A stretch of 64,000 nt of DNA from Penium margaritaceum. Taxonomy: Eukaryota; Streptophyta; Zygnematophyceae; Desmidiales; Peniaceae. The DNA lies in NCBI GenBank assembly GCA_023375785.1, contig SZWC01006816.1:57210-121209 (forward strand), given 5' to 3'. The notes under the pieces are model-generated. The model did not search any database and was not told the DNA's origin. It saw only the letters and a program-made list of their open reading frames with translations. The position numbers were made by a program, and so were the translations under genes. This document shows positions 24,401-35,914 of this stretch, one piece after another; within the stretch, counting starts at the first letter, position 1, and each line of letters opens with the position of its first letter.

Positions 24401-25560
24401 CGAGAAGGTCCAAATGGACCAACTCGAGAGGAAGAAGGGCTTCAGAACGGGAGTCAGGGTTGGTGCAGCGATGCATCTCACCCTGAGCGCAGAACAGACA
24501 ATCGGTTTTGGACGGCTTCTCGAAAGAGGTCGTGTCAAGACCGAGTGCGGGCGGTGTCCTAGTGAGCTTCGACACAGAGTCGGAGTCCACATGACAAAGA
24601 CGTCAATGCAGCAGGTGTTGGTGCTCAGTAGTCAGGATACCAGTGACAAACACACGAGCAGGAGGAGAAGGGGAGCAAGGAGAAGAAGAGATCCAAGGAA
24701 CACGATACAGATAATCCACAACAAAGGCACAAAGACCAACAGTGCGAGTATCAAGAGTAGTCACTGTCGTGGAATCTGTAGTGTACTCCATCGAGTCCCA
24801 TCAGAGTGCAGGCACGCACAGAGATTAAGCTGAAAGGTCAGGCACAGAAAGCACGTCGGAAAGATACAAGGGACCAGACGGACTATCGAAGCACATAACC
24901 CCAACACCTTGAACTGGCAAGAAATGACCACCGCCTGTGCCAACGGAATGAAAAGACGCCACAGGACCGAGGAAAACAAAGTCACTACGACGACAGATCA
25001 TGTGGTGAGTGGCACCGGAATCAATGATCCAAGTACCACCCAAATCACGAGTGGAGGACGTCACTGTGCAACGGGTAATGGAACACTCGGCTGCAGACGG
25101 GCGTTGGGCAACATAGGAGGGAGAACGACGAAGGGCACACAGGTGAGACTCAAAAATCCAATCTATATTGTCATGCCCATCATCATCACATGCCAGCTGT
25201 GCTCCCCCACACGAGATATCACGACATATGAGAACAGAAGAACAAACAATCTGTGAACCACCTGGCTGTGAAGATACACTCGCACCTCCCTAAGAGCAAA
25301 GCGCCAGGAGCTGACAAAGCTCGGTGATGGTGCGGTCACGGGGGTCTGGGTCTAAGCTCCCCGCCGGTGAGGAAGCGAGAAATGCTACGGTCGTGGTCGT
25401 CGTGCGACCAGAGGCTGTGCTGCTCAACAGAGACCGTTGTGCGTGTGTAGCCTGAAGACCGCGAGTGATCACCGCCCAGTCGAGCGGCTGCTGGCACTCA
25501 GTGTAGCATTGAGCGCCTCCATAGTTGTAGAAGTGAACAGTACGTCGACTACTACCGTCT
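21450..25560 (-). pseudogene. Copia element D pol remnant
   Basis: Pol domains appear in copia order. Protease: WIIDSGATHHM, near 25020. Pre-integrase and integrase: HTFRSNRGDEF and QQKGVSEHWN, about 24070-24600. A proline-rich linker lies at about 23200-23700. Reverse transcriptase spans about 21990-22940 (QMDVNNVFLHGS, SLYGLKQSPRC and the active site as YVDN instead of YVDD). RNase H lies at 21527-21930 ([23 protein letters not shown]), with terminal TGA at 21450-21452. Several frameshifts and nonsense codons break it, among them TAG for the Trp of CWNQ at 22541-22543 and a TAG in place of Gln just before GGAS. The element cannot move by itself. Confidence 0.9.
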
Positions 25561-26891
25561 GATGACTGCTACTACTATAACTGATGTTGGCCCGAGCCTC
25601 GCTTCTTTTTGCTCTTCTTTCCCTGTGTTGCTTCTGCCATACCCTGCGTTTGTGTTGGGGTAGCCGAAGTGGAAGAGGAAGAGGAGGGCGTGCATGAGGA
25701 TGGAGAAGGGAACTACGAGAGAGGCGTCAGTGGTGACGTGATCACCGGTGTAGCAAGTGAACTCTCCTGATGGGCGACGGCTGCCTCACGGGCGGATGTC
25801 ACCTGGAGAAAAAGCCGATGCAGCCAAGGAAGCAGCTGAAGGGAGGTGGAGAAGGGCTCGAGCGCGGCATTGTTGTACCCCGAGAGGATGTCGGCATGCT
25901 CAAGACTGACTCCGATCATGAGTGTCCGAAGCGTCCACAGCTATGTACCTCTTGAGGTCCCAAAGCACGTATAAATGCGCATGGTGCGCACCCAGTAATC
26001 GGCTACGGGCTTGGCAAGTCCCTGACGAAGGGAGTGGAAGGCTCGGATGTGAGCCGCGCGGGTGGCGTGCGTCTCTACAAAAATCACGGACAATGCCAGC
26101 TCCCAGCCCCGACGTGGATCAACACCCGCACCTGTGCCGGCCTCTCCAAGGAAGGGGCAAAAGTCCACGAAAGTCTTGCAAGGCATGGCGTAAAAGAGTT
26201 CGCGCATCGCCCAAGCCGCTGTTAGTACCTGAGCACGGTCTGTAACCTGGTACTGACTGTGGTAGTAGGACCAAACCCCCTCTGAAGTGGCCTAGACCTG
26301 GAATGGGATCTCCTAGCAGTCAAATCCGTCCTCGCTGACACATCATGAGGGCGGTTTCTCGAAGTCCTTAGGTTGCCGCTCCGTAGGAAGAGCAACCACA
26401 GGATGGGAAAGATGAAGGATGGGGAAGATACTGGGACGAGGAAAGTTGCCAAGGTAGGGCTCACGCAAGGATCGGATCTCCGAGAATAGGGAACCGAAAC
26501 ACGTCTGCAGCTGGCAAAGACGCTCATGAAGTACGTGAATCTCCCTCTCAGGACTTTCATCCTCCATGCCTGGCATGTCAGGGTCCTCCTCCAAAGGATC
26601 AAGAAGTGGCGGGTCTTGTCCTGTCGCTCTCCTTGGTGTAGATGCTGACTGCTGTGCAGAAGGTGTGACACCGCTGAACCCCCCAGAGGTCTGCTCTGGG
26701 GCCGTGGACTGAATCCGAAGAATATCAGTGAGCGTACGGATGGCGTAAGTCTGCTATTGCTATAGGCAACGTATCTCATCCTGCTGACTCCGCAGGTCCT
26801 CAATAGCCTGCAAGTGTGGGCTCCAAACCCCTGAGGAGGAGGAGGAGGAGGGATCGGGTGGTCCTTTGTCCTTGTCACCAGTCGGAGCCAT
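25561..26891 (-). pseudogene. Copia element D gag remnant
   Basis: The start ATGGCTCCG at 26889-26891 is shared with B. It is followed by a Ser-rich patch, a Gln-rich coiled segment (QAIEDLRSQQDEI), the RQPKDFE motif, the FLGEAGTGAGVDPR segment and a Lys-rich tail (GKKSKKKRGSG). The zinc knuckle at its end survives only as FYNYGGAQCYTEC. Sister copies suggest an ancestral CYNCGGAHCYTEC. Nonsense codons include two TAG in the Gln-rich segment near 26760 and TAG at 26313-26315 and 26292-26294, both replacing Trp in a CTGG context. Gag forms the retrotransposon particle in the cytoplasm. Confidence 0.85.
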
Positions 26892-27457
26892 GTCAGCGCT
26901 CAGTATAGGTCCAAACGTCAAAAATGCTCCGAACAAAAAACCGACAGCGTTTCTCAAGGAGTTGAAACATTCAGAAAACATGATGTTTTAGCCACGAAAT
27001 TGCTGACGTCAACACAACCGATGATGACGTCAAGGTTTTTTTACGCTAGCAAAAAACGCTAGCATTTTTTACGCTGACGTATTTTACGCCAATGAGATTT
27101 CGAAGAGGTTACATGAACATCGCGTGATCGGTGGGGGTGACCTCATTGCCCCCTGCTCGCAGCTGCGCAAGGGCTATGTTGGCCTACATAGTGCCACGAA
27201 GGCTTGTGCAGTGCTATGCAGTTTCTGCACAGTGCTATATAGTTTTACATAGTGCTACACAGTTTTTGCACAGCTGTACAATTGCGCATCTGTTGCTGTT
27301 GTCGATGCAGCAGCTGCAATACTGCTGCTACGCTGCTAGTGCTTTCGCTGCTACTACTATGCTGTTGTTACTGCTAGCGGCTGCTGATGCCGCCGCTGCT
27401 GCGAGCTGCTATCGCCGCGCGCTGCCAATGGTTGCACCCGCCGCCGCAAGCTACTGC
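26892..27457 (-). other. D leader, part 1
   Basis: Transcribed leader between primer-binding site and gag. The part near E is rich in GCTGCT/GCAGCA words; the part near gag contains tandem ACGCTAGCAAAAAACGCTAG and CTGACGTCA-like words (27000-27080). It is interrupted by element E at the target site TGCGA (27458-27462). Confidence 0.75.
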
Positions 27458-27462
27458 TGCGA

Positions 27463-28074
27463 TGTAATTTCCAGACAACTTCCTAGGACACAGGTGTGAG
27501 AGGTTGAAACAAGGTATTAGCAAGTACACAGTATGCCATGGATGCGGGAAACACTTGCCTCAATAGCTCTAGTGAACACCAAGACAAGAGAGTGAGGGGT
27601 GAGCGAGCGAGACTTAGCAGCCGGTGAGCGTGCACTCGCTGCAAGCAAGACTCTCAAGCAAGCACACACCACCACCTGGGGGTCGAGCCCGACCGCTTGG
27701 AATTAATCCGTGCGGCGGCTACTCACCAATGCACGGGTGAACCCGGCACGATGCCCCCCTAAGGATCACCACCCGGGTAATGCAGCTCCCAAAGAAGCAC
27801 TCAAGGCAAGCAAAACATGATGTAGGGCACGACAGTAAGAATGTACGATCCCTAGCATCTCCCACATCAGAGATAGAGAATCAAGTAATGACCACGCATG
27901 TGCCAGCAGACACTCCTGTGTGAGGGAGTTGTGTCATGTCGCCAGAGACGCCCATCATGGTAGGCTCGCTTGGCGTCTTCCCAGGTGAGGTCATGTCAGT
28001 TAATCCGTACATATGTGTGCATGGAAGAGAAGACAAGGGGGCATAGAGATGTGAGTGGCCAACAAACTTCAACA
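27463..28074 (-). repeat. 3' LTR of E
   Basis: On the minus strand it starts TGTTGAAGTTTGTTGG and ends GGAAATTACA, the TG...CA signature. It shares long stretches with 35022-35626, for example GCATCTCCCACATCAGAGAT and AATCAAGTAATGACCACGCA. It is flanked by TGCGA on the outer side. Confidence 0.93.
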
Positions 28075-28090
28075 CTCCCCCATGACCCGC
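28075..28090 (-). other. Polypurine tract of E
   Basis: CTCCCCCATGACCCGC is the complement of GCGGGTCATGGGGGAG and directly abuts the LTR start TGTTG. It serves as plus-strand primer site during reverse transcription. Confidence 0.85.
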
Positions 28091-28163
28091 AGGCAAGCAA
28101 TCCCCACACATAAAGGCACAAAAGGCTGGAGAGAACAGAGACTCATGAGACACACAGAGCAAT

Positions 28164-31100
28164 TCAACCTGCGTCATGGGGACAGATGAGACCGACAGCA
28201 TAAACAACACTCTTGAAGACATTCCGACTGAGGGATTTGGTGAGGAAGTCTGCTCTCTGAGAACGCGTGTCCACCCAAGCAACCTGGACAATGCCAGCGG
28301 CAATGCACTCGCGAACAAAGTGATGTTCAACATTGATATGCTTGGTGCAAGAGTGATGCATTCCACTATTCTCAGCATCGGCCTTTGTGCTTTGATTTTC
28401 ACGACAAAGAGTGATGCAACGGATGGGGAAACACAATTGCTGTAGTAGACGACACTGCCAGACAGCCTCACATGCGTCTGTGCCAAGAGCAACATACTCA
28501 GTCTCCGCCGTGCTGCGGGTGACACATCCTTGTTTGCCACTTTTCCAAGAGACATCAGTCCCACCAACCATGAAGATGTACCCTGTTCGGTTGCGTGCAT
28601 CGGAGTCATGTGCCCAGTCACTGTCAGTGAAGCCATCAACCATGAGTGAGGGTTGTGAACAAAAGTATAGACCGACTCGTGGTGTGGAGAGTGCATACCG
28701 GACGACTCGCAAGGCGGCCTCAAGATGCCGCTCGCGTGGACACTAAGAGAATTGGAACATAAAGTTGACAGCAAATGCAACATGAGCACGTGTGGTGATA
28801 GCAAGGTACATCAGCGAGCCAATGACTTGGAGGTAGTCATTCACATCCACTGTCTCACCCAGCTTTGAGAGGTCCAAGGACATCAACAGTGACTGAGCCA
28901 CGGGGGTCATGGGCGTAGAGGCAGTGGGAATAGCAGTCAGAAGAGGCCCGAAGCGCTCCCCCAGACTACGGACATACGCAGCCTGGTGCATGTACAGAGT
29001 GCGATGTGCGCGATCACGCTCTACCTCCATGCGCAAGAAAACACGGGCCGGGCCCAGGTCTTTCATTTTGTAGGCTGCCTGCAGAAGGGACTTGGCAGCA
29101 GTGACAACGGCAGCGTCAGGAGATGCGATAGGGAGATCATCAACATAGACCAGGATGGCAACCAATGGTTTGGTAGGGGAGCTGAGAAATAAAGCAAGAT
29201 CCACTGGACTTCTTCTAAAGCCTCCTCTTTCTAGAGTCGCTGTGATCTCTTGGTTCCAGCAGCGTGGAGACTGCTTGAGCCCATAAAGTGCCTTGCACAG
29301 TCGCCATATATGGTTTGTCCCATCCGAGAAGATGGACGGCTGCACCATGTAAATATCCTCCTCCAAATTACCATGCAAGAAGGCATTCTTGACATCCATT
29401 TGCTCCAGTTCCCAGTCATGCTGGGCAACTAGGCCAAGCAATGCCCTGGCAATTATATAGCGGCCAACTGGTGAAACCGTCTCATCAATTTCCACACCAA
29501 GGATCTGAGAGAATCCCTTTGCAGTGAGACATGATTTGTACCGCTCAACAGTGTTGTCTGGGTTTAGTTTGCGAAAATACACCACTTGGCTACAACAGCT
29601 TTGCGGCCCGGTGGTCGTCCACGATTTCGTATTGTGCTGTGATAGTGTGGCATGTTTAGCCTTCATTGCCTGCTCCCACAAGGAGGAGTCAGTGGCTGTG
29701 CGCGTCGCGTGCACGGTCAATGGTTAAGGCGGAAAGGGAGAAAGACCTACAGCAGCAAAACATAAGGCGACATACCCAGCTACAGATGACGAAAAAGCTG
29801 AGTGGAACTCCTGTTCAACGAGGGCGTATCCAAGAGCAGTGCTGGGATGAACGACAGAGACAGCAGCAGATGAGTCAGAGGTCATGAGACCAAGGGCACG
29901 GAGGCCAGGGTCACCAGAGACTATAGGGTGAGACTGAGAGGGGAGAGCCCTGAGGCGACCTCCACGTGTGTAGGGTGAGACGGTGGGAACAGACCGCGTC
30001 TGGGAGGACTGCACCGGAGCAAGAGTAGGAGAGACTGGGTGTACAACAGTAGGAGGTGTAGAAGAGATAGAAGGAAGAAAATGCTCAGATGGTGAGACGG
30101 GCTCACCGGCAGAGGGCGAGTCGCCAGCAGAAGGCACAGAGGAGCCAGAGGGTGGAGAGGCAGAGGATGAGGGAGATACCACCGGAGCAGGGGACTCTGA
30201 CGGCTCAGCGCCGGACAGAAGGGGAGGAGAGGAGGAGGCAGAGGGACCCAGGGGAACGGAGGAGGTAGGGGGAACCAAAGGACGTACTGAGGGGAGAGAT
30301 GCCCCAGAGGGGAGAGGACCACCTCCATCCCGAAAGGGCGAAGAGAGGGACCCGTCGAAGCGAGGAATGTCACGTTTAAACAAGTGTTCAAAGAACAGGG
30401 CATCACGTGACTCAATGATGTGATTGCGGGAGGGATACCAGAAATGCCAAGTCTTGGAGAAGGGAGAGACAACAAGGAAGACACACAGGCAACCGCGGGG
30501 AGACAATTTCGCATCCCTGTGGTCGGCAGGAAGCCAGCCAGATGCAAGACACCCCCATACACGAGCAAGGTGAAGGTTAGCCCACCGACCCGTCCAGTGC
30601 TCAAACAGAATGACCGTGTGGGAGAGTGGTCCATGAGGAGTCCAGTTCCATACCCAAGTCATGTAGGACGTAGCCTCAAAGGCAAAGAGCGGGGACTGAC
30701 CGGAGGCGGAGAGAAGTGCACGCACTCCATCAACAAGGGTGCAATTCCAGCGTTCAGACACACCGTTCTGCTGTGGAGTGTAGGGGCCAGTGGACTCAAG
30801 GCGAACACCACGAGACTCAAGAAAGCGAGAGGTAGGGCCGAAGAACTCACCACCTCGGTCACTACGAAACACACGCAGGGGGCGAAGACAAGCGTGTTCG
30901 GCTTGAGGGAGCCATGCTTCGAGGACATCAGTGACATCACTTTTGTGACGGAGAGCAAAGACCCAACGGTACGGGGAGAAGTCATCATTCAAGCAGAGAA
31001 CGTAGCGGCCGAGACCACCGAGGAAGGCATGAGGCAGCGGACCCATGACATCAACATGGACAAGGTCAAGAGGGTGAGAGGAGTGAGACTCAAAGGTGGA

Positions 31101-33470
31101 GAACGGAGAGCGGTGCATTTTGCCACTGGCACAATCAAGGCAGCTCGAGGAACAGGGAGGTACAATGGTGCCAGGGTCCAGGCCTGCAGCAGGCTGGAGG
31201 CGAAGAAGGCGCTGGATGGTAGCACTGTGAATGTGGCAAAGCCGACGATGAAAGAGGTCAACGTGAGCGGGACACAAGGAGGGCGCCACATGAACAAAGG
31301 CAGAGGCAGCAGAAGAGGAGGGGAGAGAAAGAGGGACACGAAACAGACGGTCATAGTGCACGCCACGCAGAACAACACGGCTAGACGAGCGGAGTGATAT
31401 CAAGGCAAGGCCACGGCTGGATGAGAAGTCCATGCCCTGGTCGTCAAGGGTGGTCACAGAGAGCAGGTTGACCTCAAGGTCGGGGACATACAGTACTTCA
31501 CGAAGATAGACTGTGCCACCAGGGCCAACAAAACGAATGACACCGACGCCATGAACGGGGAGTAGTTGGCCGGAGCCAGTGCGGACAGAGCGAACAAAGC
31601 CAACAGGGCCAAGGGAGACAAAGGAGGAGCGACAGGAGGTCATGTGATGTGTGGCCCCAGAATCAATGATCCAGAGGCCGGGGGCAGCACGAGTGGTAGG
31701 ACGAACAAGGCAGACAGTGACATTGCCATGAAGTGAGAGTGAGGAGGAAGCACCAATACGAGTAGGGAACGTGTGAGACTGTCTGTCCTCAATCCAGTCC
31801 CAAACATCAGGCAGGTCCCCTTGAACACCCCCGGACGCTGCACCACAAAGAGTGGCATCAGATTCACAGACAGACACACGACACAAGCCACTCACACGCT
31901 CACCTCCCTGAGAGCGAAGGTGGAGGAGTTCAGCCAGACGCCGCTCAAGAACACGCTCCTTGTCAAAATGGTCAGAGGAGCGATTGGAGGAGCGGTCACA
32001 AGAACGGTCGGAAATGTGGCATTCGTCCAGCATCCAGGAGGGTGTATAGTAGTGTGAGGATTGGGGACCGTAGTAGGGAGGACCGGTCGAACGCGAGATC
32101 CAACCCCAAAGACTGACGGGTGAAGATGACGGCTGAAGTGGAGTAGAGGTAGTGGTGAGGGGGAAAGCTGAGGAAGAGGAGGAAGAGGGTGCAACGATCA
32201 CCGCTGCTGCCGGTGAACAGGAGGTGACTCCCGTGCGCGCCCAATGGGCGCACATGGAGGAGGCCAGACGGACATCATCACGTGGGACAGGACATTTAGG
32301 CGCAGAATGACCTGTGACACCACAGTTCCAACAGGTGACATCGATGTTGGCGATGGAGCCTGAGGAGGACTTGCCACCCCGCCCACCCCCACGCCCTTTG
32401 CCACCACCACGTCCATCCCCACGATTGGATCCACCTCTCCCTCCACGAGAAGCAGCCTAAGTGGAATGAGCTGTAGCAAGGGAAGTGGAGACTCAAGGTG
32501 AGGTGGCAGCAACTACAGAGGAAGACGAGGAGGTTGCGACTGCAGTGAGCGCATCGCGGTGCATGTGCTTGTTCTGTAGACCGTTCCACCAATCAGTGAG
32601 GCGGGAAGAGGTGAAGTCATAGAGAGGTCCAATCCCTGGAGGGGTATCCGTACTGAGTGGAGCAGAAGCAAGACGTCCGAGCTCTACCTGGGAGACATGC
32701 AGGTAGAGAACAAAGAGCTCAGGAATCAGGCCAGCAACAATGGATAAGCAGGAAAACAGAGGACCAGGAGCAGCCTTGCTCAGGTCACGCAGCAAGCGCA
32801 GACTCCGCGCCCAGTACTCGTCCCCTGTCTCATCGACCTGCATCTGTAGAGTGTTAAACTATACAGTCAGGGCACTCTGGGTCGCATGCCCAGTGACTGT
32901 CTTGCGGTGAAGAATGAGGGCGTATGCGCCAACGGGGTCAGCGGGTGTATCTCGTGTCGGATCTGCATTGTACGTACCAATGTTATCTAGAAGACTTTCG
33001 GGTCCGAAGTTGATGAGAGCGCGGACAGCCCGAGCCGCCTCACTTGGCTGTGGAACAAACGACAACTTTGGAGGGAAGTAGTACTCCCACAGTAGTTCCC
33101 CTTGGGTCCACACGCAGAAGCGTGTTTCCCATGACGTGAAGGTGAGTTTGGATGTGATTTGTGGTGACAGAGTCTCGAAGTCCTTCTGCCGTGCAGGGAG
33201 GACCCGAGCTAGGGTGGCTGCTGAGAGAGCGGGAGAAGAAGAGTTGGGGACACCACCACCAGGAGGCACAGATGAATCAGCAGATGTAGTATCGTCAGCA
33301 GGAATTACAGTGGAAAGGGCAGGGACAGACCATAGGCGCTCTATGACTAGGTTCGCCACTGTGGCGGCTAATTCATGTTGTGCCGCGCGGTGCTGTTGCA
33401 TGTCATCCTCAGCTTTGCGACGGGCCGCCTGGGCTTGAAGAGCCTCTATTGTGTCCTCTGATCCTGGCAT
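28164..33470 (-). pseudogene. Copia element E gag-pol, nearly intact
   Basis: A single frame of 1,769 codons without frameshift runs from ATG at 33470 to TGA at 28164-28166. Domains in order: gag; a Gly/Arg-rich segment; CCHC zinc knuckle CWNCGVTGHSAPKC at 32292-32333; protease WIIDSGATHHMTS; integrase with HVDVMGP, FRSDRGGEF and TPQQNGVSERWN; a Ser/Pro-rich linker; RT with QMDVKNAFLHG, SPRCWNQ and YVDDLPIAS; RNase H with DGFTDSDWAHD and EYVALG. All catalytic motifs I can check are present. Only five codons interrupt it: TAG 32859-32861, TGA 32493-32495, TAG 32457-32459, TAA 29724-29726 and TAG 28743-28745. The first and last fall where Gln is expected. As a fused gag-pol it resembles typical copia polyproteins cut by the element's own protease. 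Confidence 0.93.
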
Positions 33471-33534
33471 TGTGAGAGTGAGCAGGTAGAGGAAGTGAAG
33501 TGAGAAGTGGATGTGCAGTGCAAAATGAAGGTGC

Positions 33535-34173
33535 TCACCGAACTAGTGGTGGGGCAACAGTGCGAAGAGAGGAGCCACCACTGCAATAGCTGACGAGAAG
33601 AGAACAGAAACCCACCCTACAACTACGACGGTGAGGCACAAAAGGCCAGTGACTGTGGCCCCGGCCATCGCTGCCGATGCTGATGCAACAAGGACTCTTG
33701 TGATGACTTGGGGCGTTCCCTCCCGCGGAGCCTCGATAGGGGTCAGGACCGCAGTTGCTGTGGAGGCGCGGATAGAATCGACGGCGGCTGCAATTGACCG
33801 ATGATGCGGTAGTAGCGACAGAGGTTGCTGCTGCTGTCACCTGGGTGGCAATGTTGGCAGCTGCGGCAGCAAGCACAGTGAGAGAAGCTGTTGCGTGCGC
33901 GTAGGCATCAGCTGCACGGCCCACCGCAGTCTGAGTGGGAGCTCTGCATTCACGGGCAGTGGCTGCAAAGGTTGTTGCGGCCCCTGTAGCTGCGTCAAGA
34001 ATTTCACCTGCTAGGCCGACGGAGTCTGTGTGGATTGGGAGAATGGGAATCACCCCAGGAACCTCTGGAGTTGGTGCAGGTCCGGCAGATGCAGCAGTCG
34101 TGGGGGATGGAGAGGATGTGGGGTTGGTAGCAGATGTAGCGTTGGATGACTGTGGGTCAGTAGAAGGTTGCAT
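33535..34173 (-). pseudogene. E leader ORF: Ala/Thr-rich, membrane-segment candidate
   Basis: A 212-codon frame upstream of gag. Its first ~125 residues are Ala/Thr/Ser/Pro-rich (APTPEVPGVIPILP, then AAAAANIATQVTAAATSVA). After about 33800 the sense-looking reading switches to the neighbouring frame, which is the gag frame: AAVDSIRASTATAVL, then a strongly hydrophobic stretch VTGLLCLTVVVVGWVSVLF and SSAIAVVAPLFALLPHH, ended by TAG at 33543-33545, 75 bp before the gag ATG. A one-base frameshift would explain this. I know no copia family with such an ORF before gag, so function is unknown; a membrane hairpin is a guess from hydrophobicity only. Confidence 0.45.
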
Positions 34174-34224
34174 TTTTTAGGGACGAGGCGGTGATGGAGG
34201 CAGGTCGTCGGCCGTGTACACCTA

Positions 34225-34401
34225 TCAATTGATCTCCTCCTCACGTGTAGCCGCCGCCCTCTCGTCCAGTTCGGCCAGTTCGTCGTGCCAATAAGAAGGG
34301 TCAAGCATGCGGAACCACAAGGGTGTGTCGATGTCGAGGGGTGGAGGAGACTCGAAGAGACGAGGATCCTCCCACCCGTGGTTAGTCTAGCGTGCAGCCA
34401 T
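34225..34401 (-). CDS. E leader small ORF (hypothetical, one in-frame TAG)
   Basis: ATG at 34401, then MAAR, an in-frame TAG at 34387-34389, then a protein-like acidic sequence (NHGWEDPRLFES, DPSYWHDELAELDERAAA) ending in TGA at 34225-34227, just before the start of the next leader ORF. Composition is balanced and unlike the low-complexity frames around it. No homology is recognised. It may be a chance frame or a second leader-encoded peptide. Confidence 0.3.
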
Positions 34402-35007
34402 ACGAGGGGAGTCAAGCTCCTTGTCTGGAGGACTATCAGGAGATGGTGACTCCAGTGTGGCTACTATCGGGCTGCGAGGGCAGCCAAGATGTGTGCCTGC
34501 TACTGAGTGTTGTCGGCTGCTGATGCACGGTGCTCGCCGTATTAGGGTGCGGCAGACCACTACAAGACAACGGAGGTGGATGGGCCAGAATGCCCCAAGC
34601 CTATCGGCAGTATACAGTCGTGACGGAGGGCAGTTTGAGAGCAGGGTTCTCTCGGCACGCTAGAGGGAAGCTGAGCGAATGCAGAGTGCTGCAGTGGGAT
34701 GTACAGGTACGACTCAATGAAGGAGAGTTGCAGTCCGCTGTGAAGATGGGTGTGGTGCGAAGAGAGAGATCCACGAGATGTCGCCCGCGGATGTGGGAGA
34801 TGGCAGAACTTAGGGCTGCTGCGAGAGTCACGAACGAGTGCAATAACACCTCTAGGTGCTGCTACTCAGTGCCGAAGATACGGCAAGCGGCGAAGATGCA
34901 CTGTTGAGGTGGAAGTGGTGGCTTGCACGGGCCGAGAAGGCTGTTAGCTTGCGTGTTGCACCGAGGCTAAGGTATAGGATCGAAGAGCTGTGGAGACGGA
35001 TCCTCAT
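34402..35007 (-). other. E leader, 5' part
   Basis: About 600 bp between the primer-binding site and the small leader ORF. I recognise no feature. Together with the two ORFs the leader is about 1.5 kb, long for a copia element. Confidence 0.5.
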
Positions 35008-35021
35008 GCGCCCTGATACCA
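35008..35021 (-). other. Primer-binding site of E
   Basis: GCGCCCTGATACCA is the complement of TGGTATCAGGGCGC, which matches the 3' end of initiator tRNA-Met, the usual Ty1/copia minus-strand primer. It directly abuts the LTR. Confidence 0.85.
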
Positions 35022-35626
35022 CTAATTGCCAAGCAACTTCCTAGGGCACACGTGTGAGAGGCAGCAACAAGGCATTAGCAAGTACACGGTGCGCCATGGA
35101 TGCGGGAAACGCTTGCCTCAATAGCTATGGTGAACACCAAGACAAGAGAGTGAGGGGTGAGCGAGCGAGACTTAGCAGCCAGTGAGCGTGCACTCGTTGC
35201 GAGCAAGACACTCAAGCAAGCACACACCGCCACCCGGGGGTCGAGCTCGACAACTTGGAATTAATCTGTGCGGCGGCTACTCACCAATGCGCGGGTGAAC
35301 CCGGCACGGTGGCCCCTTAAGGATCAGCACCCGGGTAATGCAGCTCTCCCAGAAGCACTCAAGGCAAGCAAAAGATGATAAGAATGGTAAGAATGTACGA
35401 GCCCTAGCATCTCCCACATCAGAGATAGAGAATCAAGTAATGACCACGCATGTGCCAGCAGACACTCCTGTGTGAGGGAGTTGTGTCATGTCGCCAGAGA
35501 CTCCAATCATGGTAGGCTCGCTTGGCGTCTTCCCAGGTGAGGTCATGTCAGTTAATCTGTACATATGTGTGCATGGAGGAGAAGACAAGGGGGCATAGAC
35601 ATGTGAGTGGCCAACAAACTTGAATA
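35022..35626 (-). repeat. 5' LTR of E
   Basis: Co-linear with the 3' LTR at 27463-28074 over about 605 bp with a few dozen substitutions and small indels. The inner edge has lost one base of the terminal TG/CA and the outer edge reads TA instead of CA. It is followed by the target duplication TGCGA at 35627-35631. Confidence 0.92.
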
Positions 35627-35631
35627 TGCGA

Positions 35632-35902
35632 GCTGCTACTCCTTTTTTTCTTTTTTTTTGTGTACAGGCTGGCAGCTAGATACGGCTGCTGCTGCCACCC
35701 GGTGCTTCTGCTGCTGCTGCTCGGCTTGGCTCCTGGAGCTAGTAAATGCCGCAGCTCACCCGTTGAGGTGGTGGGGACTGCGTGATGATGTCATTGCTGA
35801 AAACGGCTGCAACAAGTCCCAGGATACGGCGACGACGGTGACTCTCACTGCTGCTGCTGATTCTGCGTCTTTGCTGCGCAGCCCAGCGAGAGGGGTCTCG
35901 CT
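35632..35902 (-). other. D leader, part 2
   Basis: Continuation of the D leader beyond the nested element E. GCTGCTGCTGCCACC-type words resume, and the segment runs into the primer-binding site complement, in the same arrangement as in B and C. Confidence 0.8.
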
Positions 35903-35914
35903 GCTCTGATACGA
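35903..35914 (-). other. Primer-binding site of D
   Basis: GCTCTGATACGA is the complement of TCGTATCAGAGC, one base off the canonical TGGTATCAGAGC for initiator tRNA-Met. It touches the 5' LTR edge at 35915. Confidence 0.85.

Larger units (their letters stand above)
27463..35626 (-). mobile_element. Complete copia element E, nested in D
   Basis: An 8,164-bp element with LTRs of about 612 and 605 bp and a perfect 5-bp target duplication, TGCGA, at 27458-27462 and 35627-35631. It interrupts the leader of D, so it is younger than D. It has a primer-binding site, two extra leader reading frames, a single-frame gag-pol with only five nonsense codons, and a polypurine tract. Its LTRs are unrelated to those of B/C/D, but the polypurine tract word GGTCATGGGGGAG is the same. 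Confidence 0.93.

Noticed and set aside
30420-31397. Plus-strand 325-codon frame inside element E
   Set aside because: It is the antisense of the E integrase and protease region, which carries the recognisable motifs on the minus strand.
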